Source: an uncultured Lachnospiraceae bacterium
Lineage (GTDB): Bacteria; Bacillota; Clostridia; Lachnospirales; Lachnospiraceae
Reading direction: 5' to 3'
Assembly (NCBI GenBank): GCA_934359535.1
Contig: CAKRLN010000006.1
Coordinates: forward strand, 1-21,817
DNA length: 21,817 nucleotides
Positions 16,857 to 21,817 of this stretch are shown here, piece by piece. The notes under the pieces are model-generated. The model was not told where the DNA came from, ran no database searches, and saw only the letters and a program-made list of their open reading frames with translations. A program made the position numbers and the translations under genes. Numbering within the stretch: the first letter of the stretch is position 1; the number at the start of each line of letters is the position of its first letter.

Positions 16857-19565
16857 ATGAAACAGATTGAATTTAAAGATCAGAATGGAACCTTTGTGAT
16901 CCATGATCCGGAAAATTATACCGGATTATATTTTCCAATCGCAGGAGAGCATGGGCTGAAATCAAGCATTACTCCAATGCTTGGAGGAGACAGTAAAACA
17001 GACCAGAATCATTTCCTGCTTGAACCGGTCAGCATCGAGAATCTTCACAATAACCGCGGAACCAGAAACTTCTGGTTCCGTGTAAAAGAAAAAGGATACT
17101 GGTCTGTATGCGGTGCTTCTGCGGAGCAGGAGCTTTCACGTTTTACCGGAGGGCAGGATGAAAGTACGTTAGAAGCAGGGTTTATGTGGCAGAAGCTGAC
17201 AAGAGCTTCTGAAAAATATGGCTTAAAAGCAGAAACAACCTCTTTTGTGACGTTAGATGGCATTATGGAAGTCATGATGGTTGAAGTGGAAAACACTGGA
17301 AAAGAAAATAAAACCTTGACACCAGTTGCAGCGATTCCAATCTATGGAAGAAGTGCAGATAACATCCGCGACCACCGACATGTAACGTCTCTGCTTCACA
17401 GAATCCAGACAACGGAATATGGGATTGAAGTAAAGCCGGTGCTTTCCTTTGATGAAAGAGGACATCAGAGAAATCAAACGACGTATTTTGTAAATGGATC
17501 GGATGAAAATGGAAACGCACCAATTGAATTTTATCCGACGGTTCAGGAGTTTATCGGGGAGGGTGGTTCCTTCCTGATTCCGGAAGCGGTAAGAACAGAG
17601 AAGCCGGGAAGAAGTGCCGGAGAGCAGATTGAGGGAAAAGAAGCCATTGGTGCCATGCGTTATCCAGATATTACCCTTGCACCGGGAGAGAAAAAAGCAT
17701 ATATCGTGCTTGCCGGAATCACAGATGATGCAGCAGCAATACCACAGATGACCGCTTCCTGCCGCACGGCAGAGCAGGTAAAAAATATGCTTTCCGATGT
17801 GAAAAAGCACTGGATAGATAAGGTAAATGTTGCGTTTGAGACAGGAGATAAGGATGTTGACAATTATCTGAAATGGATCTGTTTCCAGCCTGTGTTACGA
17901 AGAATATACGGATGCTCTTTCCTGCCGTATCATGATTATGGAAAAGGTGGACGGGGCTGGAGAGATCTCTGGCAGGACTGTCTTGCACTCCTTATCATGG
18001 AGCCATCGGTTGTCCGTCAGATGATCGTCGACAATTATGGCGGCGTCCGCATTGACGGAACAAACGCAACGATCATCGGGGAGAATCAGGGAGAATTTAT
18101 TGCAGACCGCAATAATATCACAAGAGTGTGGATGGATCATGCATTCTGGCCATTTGTGACAACAAAGCTTTATATGGATCAGACAGGAGATATGGAAATC
18201 TTATTTGAGAAAATCCCATATTTTAAAGATTTGCAATCAAAACGGGGAACCAGTCATGATAACAAATGGAACAGCGCTTACGGCAATAAACAGCGCACGG
18301 AAACTGGAGAAGTATATTTTGGAACAATGCTAGAACATATTTTATTGCAGAATCTATGTGCCTTTTATGATGTTGGAGACCACAATGAGATGCGTCTGCA
18401 TGGAGCAGACTGGAATGATGCGCTTGACATGGCATGGGAGAAAGGGGAGAGTGTTGCCTTTACCTGTGCATATGCGGGCAACTTAAAAGACATTGCCAGG
18501 TGCTTAAGAGATTTGGAACGGGTAAGCGGAATCAGCCGGATTGAGATTGCAAAGGAGATGGAGTATCTGCTTGTCGGAAACGAGGAGCTTTATGAAAATC
18601 CACAGAAGAAGCAGGATCTGCTTAAAGTCTATACGGAATGCTGTGCACACAATCTGACCGGACATATGGTAGTGCTTCGGTTGAATCAGATTGCAGATAA
18701 TCTGGATGAGAAAGCGGACTGGCTGATGAAGCATATCCGAACGCAGGAATGGGTAGATGCCGGAAATGGTCTTGGATGGTTTGACGGCTACTATGATAAC
18801 CATGGAAATGCAGTGGAATACTGCAAAGAAGGCGATGTCCGCATGATGCTGACCGGACAGGTGTTTGCCATCATGAGCGGAACCGCAGAGCCGGAACAGA
18901 TTCAGGCAATTACAAAGAGTGCAGACCGTTATTTGTTCGACGAAAAAGCAGGTGGTTACCGGCTGAATACCAATTTCAAAGAAGAAAAATTTGACCTTGG
19001 ACGTATGTTTGGTTTTGCATACGGGGAGAAGGAAAACGGAGCGGTGTTCTCCCATATGGCAGTGATGTATGGAAATGCGCTTTATAAACAGGGATTTGTG
19101 AAGGAAGGGCATCAGGTGTTGAAAACACTTCTCCATGCAGCAATGCATGTGGAAAACAGTGTGATGTATCCGGGTCTGCCAGAGTATTTTGATAACGATG
19201 GAAGGGGGCTTTACGCATATCTGACAGGGGCTGCAAGCTGGTATATGTTGACGATGATCACATCGGTATATGGCGTGAAAGGTGAGCTTGGCGATCTTGT
19301 CATTGCACCGTCACTTATGCCGGAACAGTTTGATGAAGCCGGGAATGCGGCACTTCATCTGGAGTTTGCAGGCAAGAAATTTGATATTTTCTTCCATAAT
19401 CCAAAGAAAGCCCTGCCGGAAGATAGGAAGATCGAACGTGCAGAGTGTGATGGTGTGAAGCTTGAACAGGATGGAGATCAGGCAGTACGCCTGCGCAGAA
19501 AAGCAATTGATTCACTTTCTGCAAAAGGACGTCATACCATTGAGGTGGTACTTTCTACCACATAG
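16857..19565 (+). CDS. Second GH94 phosphorylase (laminaribiose phosphorylase candidate)
   Basis: Cytoplasmic GH94 enzyme of 902 residues, clearly of a different subgroup from its upstream neighbour: longer, with a different N-terminal half and with RDLWQDCL and GADWNDALDMA blocks. The general acid is Asp521. A length near 900 fits characterised laminaribiose phosphorylases as I recall them, and the GH16 gene upstream makes a beta-1,3 substrate plausible; this is inference. An in-frame ATG at 16809 overlaps the upstream stop, but AAGGAG at 16845-16850, six bases before 16857, and the family-like N-terminus MKQIEFKDQNG favour 16857. Its 3' end overlaps the convergent AraC gene by 11 bases, with no clear terminator between them. 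Confidence 0.88.
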   Translation: MKQIEFKDQNGTFVIHDPENYTGLYFPIAGEHGLKSSITPMLGGDSKTDQNHFLLEPVSIENLHNNRGTRNFWFRVKEKGYWSVCGASAEQELSRFTGGQDESTLEAGFMWQKLTRASEKYGLKAETTSFVTLDGIMEVMMVEVENTGKENKTLTPVAAIPIYGRSADNIRDHRHVTSLLHRIQTTEYGIEVKPVLSFDERGHQRNQTTYFVNGSDENGNAPIEFYPTVQEFIGEGGSFLIPEAVRTEKPGRSAGEQIEGKEAIGAMRYPDITLAPGEKKAYIVLAGITDDAAAIPQMTASCRTAEQVKNMLSDVKKHWIDKVNVAFETGDKDVDNYLKWICFQPVLRRIYGCSFLPYHDYGKGGRGWRDLWQDCLALLIMEPSVVRQMIVDNYGGVRIDGTNATIIGENQGEFIADRNNITRVWMDHAFWPFVTTKLYMDQTGDMEILFEKIPYFKDLQSKRGTSHDNKWNSAYGNKQRTETGEVYFGTMLEHILLQNLCAFYDVGDHNEMRLHGADWNDALDMAWEKGESVAFTCAYAGNLKDIARCLRDLERVSGISRIEIAKEMEYLLVGNEELYENPQKKQDLLKVYTECCAHNLTGHMVVLRLNQIADNLDEKADWLMKHIRTQEWVDAGNGLGWFDGYYDNHGNAVEYCKEGDVRMMLTGQVFAIMSGTAEPEQIQAITKSADRYLFDEKAGGYRLNTNFKEEKFDLGRMFGFAYGEKENGAVFSHMAVMYGNALYKQGFVKEGHQVLKTLLHAAMHVENSVMYPGLPEYFDNDGRGLYAYLTGAASWYMLTMITSVYGVKGELGDLVIAPSLMPEQFDEAGNAALHLEFAGKKFDIFFHNPKKALPEDRKIERAECDGVKLEQDGDQAVRLRRKAIDSLSAKGRHTIEVVLSTT

Positions 19566-20295
19566 ATTTGTAATATTTATCCCGATACTTTTTCGGGGTA
19601 AGACCGGTGTAACTTTCAAAGATCTGAATAAAGTGGCTCTGGGAGGAAAAGGAAAGATAATTGGCAATTTCAACGATCGGCTTGTCCGAATAGCGAAGCA
19701 GATGGGTTGCCTTTTCGATCTTTTTCTCCCGGACATAGTCACTGATCGATACACCGAGATTTTGTTTGAATACGCGGGAAAGGTAATTCTCGGAAAGTCC
19801 TGTGTATTCGGCAAGGGATGAGATCGTGATCCGTTCCTTGATATGACTGTAAATATAGTCGACACATTGCATAACCGGTTTTGAAAGGATCGAGCTCTTT
19901 TTCTGGAGGATCATTTTACCGGTGAAGTCTTTTGCCATTTCATGGTGCAGATCTGCCACCTGGCGGATCGTCGTACACGAATCCATTTTTAAAATATAGA
20001 AATCACTGAGACGGTATGCCTGTTCTGGCTCTAAGCCACCGTCAATACAGTAGCGCGTCAGCATAGCTGTTGTTACAACAAAGTGGTATTTGATATTGTG
20101 AAGCGGGTTCCTGGAGAGAATACCGGTTCCCTTCAGGTCAATAAATGCGTCTTCATTGCAGTTTTTTATTACGGCATCCATGTCACCGGTTTTTACTGCA
20201 TTATAAAAAGAATATTCAATATTTGGTGAGCGGTGCTGTGTTTCAAGTTCACTGTTTTCAAGTTCAGTATGAAACCATTCTTTTGAAAATGCCAT
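19555..20295 (-). CDS. AraC-family transcriptional regulator
   Basis: DNA-binding regulator of 246 residues, encoded opposite to the surrounding genes. The last 100 residues are the paired AraC helix-turn-helix: ITISSLAEYTGLSENYLSRV for the first and PIVEIANYLSFSSQSHF with GLTPKKYR for the second. The first 140 residues are mostly helical and hold no cupin, response-regulator or transmembrane domain, so the signal it senses is not evident. The start is set by AAAGGAG (20304-20310 on this strand), eight bases before the ATG. It lies between GH94 genes and a sugar-binding lipoprotein gene, each preceded by the same promoter element, so it is the best candidate activator of this beta-glucan regulon. 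That link is inferred from position. Confidence 0.92.
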   Translation of the reverse strand: MAFSKEWFHTELENSELETQHRSPNIEYSFYNAVKTGDMDAVIKNCNEDAFIDLKGTGILSRNPLHNIKYHFVVTTAMLTRYCIDGGLEPEQAYRLSDFYILKMDSCTTIRQVADLHHEMAKDFTGKMILQKKSSILSKPVMQCVDYIYSHIKERITISSLAEYTGLSENYLSRVFKQNLGVSISDYVREKKIEKATHLLRYSDKPIVEIANYLSFSSQSHFIQIFESYTGLTPKKYRDKYYKSMW

Positions 20296-20336
20296 AGTCA
20301 GGTCTCCTTTATGTGGTATGTGTAAAAAATATTGTA

Positions 20337-20352
20337 TGTAAGATATTTTACA
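20337..20352. promoter_or_regulatory. Upstream half-site or palindrome in the AraC/binding-protein spacer
   Basis: TGTAAGATATTTTACA is a near-palindrome. Its GATATTTTACA part also repeats, with one extra T, as GATATTTTTACA at 20368-20379 inside promoter copy 3. AraC proteins bind paired direct half-sites, so this may be the distal half-site. It also lies in the region that must hold the promoter of the divergent AraC gene. Confidence 0.4.
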
Positions 20353-20358
20353 TTATGA

Positions 20359-20395
20359 CATGAATCTGATATTTTTACAATTGATTTAATATATT
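20359..20395 (+). promoter_or_regulatory. Beta-glucan regulon promoter copy 3 (binding-protein gene)
   Basis: CATGAATCTGATATTTTT at 20359-20376, with TATATT at 20390-20395, again 31 bases from the first base of the element to the -10. Start of transcription near 20402, leader of about 104 bases before the binding-protein ATG. It is divergent from the AraC gene 64 bases away. Confidence 0.8.
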
Positions 20396-20505
20396 AAGGT
20401 GCTGGATTATGGTAATATATCACTTGTAAACGAGATAGCAAATCGGAAGGAGCGATTCGCAGAATTCTCAAAAGTATTGAAATCCATAAAGGGAGGAAAT
20501 GAAAG

Positions 20506-21817
20506 ATGAAACGAAGAGTAATCAGTGTATTGCTGACCGCAGCAATGGGGGCAACATTATTCGCAGGATGCGGAAGTGCAGCAGGCGGAAATGGAACAGA
20601 GAGCGGAGCAGATGCAACAGAGGGAAAAGTAATTAACATTTATTCCTGGAACGATGAGTTCCGTGAGAGATTAGAGGCTGTTTATCCGGAGGTAGAGTCA
20701 ACATCGAAGGATGGCACAGTAACAAAATTAAAAGATGGAACTGAAATCCACTGGGTGATCAATCCAAACCAGGATGGTGTATACCAGCAGAAATTAGACG
20801 AAGCATTAGGACGTCAGGCAGATGCGGCAGATGATGATAAAGTGGATATCTTCTTATCTGAGACGGATTATGTGTTCAAATATACTGATGCAGATGCTGA
20901 TGTAGCAATGCCGCTTACGGATCTTGGCATTGATGTGGATGAAGCATTTGCAGATCAGTATGATTTTACAAGAACAACTGCTTCGGATTCAGCAGGCGTA
21001 CAGAGAGGCTCAACATGGCAGTGCTGTCCTGGACTTTTGGTATACCGCAGAGATATTGCAAAGGATGTATTTGGAACAGATGAACCGGAAGCAGTAGGCG
21101 AGAAAGTGAAAGACTGGGATACGATCAAACAGACTGCAGCAGAGTTAAAAGCAAAAGGTTACTACACTTTCTCTTCTTATGCAGATACCTTCCGTTTATA
21201 CGGCAACAGCATTGACAATTCCTGGGTTGAACCGGGCGGAGATGAAGTAAATGTTGACCAGAAGATCATGAACTGGGTAAATGATTCCAAAGAATGGTTA
21301 GACAATGGATATGTAGATGCCAATGTAAAAGGTCAGTGGAATGATGACTGGAATAAGGCTATGGGTTCCCAGTCAAAGGTATTTGCATTCCTCTTCCCGG
21401 CATGGGGTATTGACTTTACCTTAAAGCCAAACTGGGATGGTGCTGATGGAGCATGGGCAGTTACAACTCCTCCACAGGAATATAACTGGGGTGGTTCTTA
21501 CATCCATGCTGCAACCGGAACAGACGATCCAGAACATGTAAAAGATATTATTCTTGCGATGACAGCAGATAAAGATAACTTATTAAAGATTTCCAAAGAG
21601 TACTCAGACTTTACGAATACCAAGTCTGGAATGCAGGAAGCTGCTATGGATGATGCAACCTATGCATCAGACTTCCTTGGGGGACAGAATCCATTTGCAT
21701 ACTTTGCACCAGTTGCTGAAAACATCAAGATTGCACCACTTTCTTCTTATGATCAGGGATGTGTTGAGTTGATCCAGAACTCTTTCAGCGATTACTTACA
21801 GGGCAATGTAGATTATG
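20506..21817 (+). CDS. Lipoprotein solute-binding protein, CUT1 type (3' end outside window)
   Basis: Substrate-binding subunit of a second sugar ABC importer. 437 codons are visible before the window ends, with no stop. The signal peptide has the lipobox LFAGC, placing the lipidated cysteine at residue 22, followed by a Gly/Ser/Ala-rich tether. The mature part starts KVINIYSWND, typical of family 1 extracellular binding proteins, and differs from the 560-residue binding protein at 1496. GGGAGG at 20491-20496 sets the start; a nearby ATG at 20499 is out of frame. It has regulon promoter copy 3, so it probably binds gluco-oligosaccharides released by the GH16 enzyme (inferred). Permease genes are expected just beyond the window. 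Confidence 0.9.
   Translation, partial: MKRRVISVLLTAAMGATLFAGCGSAAGGNGTESGADATEGKVINIYSWNDEFRERLEAVYPEVESTSKDGTVTKLKDGTEIHWVINPNQDGVYQQKLDEALGRQADAADDDKVDIFLSETDYVFKYTDADADVAMPLTDLGIDVDEAFADQYDFTRTTASDSAGVQRGSTWQCCPGLLVYRRDIAKDVFGTDEPEAVGEKVKDWDTIKQTAAELKAKGYYTFSSYADTFRLYGNSIDNSWVEPGGDEVNVDQKIMNWVNDSKEWLDNGYVDANVKGQWNDDWNKAMGSQSKVFAFLFPAWGIDFTLKPNWDGADGAWAVTTPPQEYNWGGSYIHAATGTDDPEHVKDIILAMTADKDNLLKISKEYSDFTNTKSGMQEAAMDDATYASDFLGGQNPFAYFAPVAENIKIAPLSSYDQGCVELIQNSFSDYLQGNVDY

Noticed and set aside
19579..19597. Bidirectional terminator between GH94 and araC
   Set aside because: CCCGA/TCGGG gives only five pairs around a T-rich loop and lies within the araC coding end; too weak to call.

Overview
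The window looks like part of the chromosome of a low-to-mid GC, Gram-positive gut bacterium, most likely a Lachnospiraceae (Roseburia, Agathobacter, Blautia or Ruminococcus gnavus type). The support is strong AGGAGG-type ribosome binding sites, lipoprotein solute-binding proteins with LipO/LplB/YtcP-type permeases, an AgaSK-like alpha-galactosidase/sucrose kinase fusion, and the multi-modular surface-enzyme style. The genus call is inference. No RNA genes, mobile elements or CRISPR arrays were seen.

Layout. (A) Bases 1-5804 are the end of a plus-strand operon: two ABC sugar permeases (the first cut by the window edge), a lipoprotein solute-binding protein, a cytoplasmic GH32 beta-fructosidase and a PfkB fructokinase, closed by a terminator. 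(B) Bases 5805-10418 are a second operon with its own promoter: a GH36 alpha-galactosidase fused to a P-loop sucrose kinase domain, overlapped by a GH13_18 sucrose (6-phosphate) phosphorylase, closed by a strong terminator. A and B together form a sucrose/raffinose-family oligosaccharide system: uptake, galactose removal, then either hydrolysis plus fructokinase or phosphorylation plus phosphorolysis.

(C) Bases 10419-21817 are a beta-glucan system. It has a large secreted GH16 beta-glucanase with four CBM-like modules, two different GH94 beta-glucoside phosphorylases, a convergent AraC-family regulator, and the start of a second lipoprotein solute-binding gene that runs off the window. The GH16 enzyme would cut glucan outside the cell, the binding protein (with permeases presumably downstream) would import oligosaccharides, and the phosphorylases would split them with phosphate to glucose-1-phosphate.

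The most notable signal is regulatory. The three plus-strand transcription units of region C are each preceded by an almost identical element, CATGAATCTGAYATTTT, with a TATATT -10 hexamer at exactly the same distance in all three. This defines a local regulon, probably run by the AraC protein encoded among them. The second notable signal is an internal hydrophobic hairpin in the GH16 protein that looks like a cell-wall sorting tail followed directly by another signal peptide.
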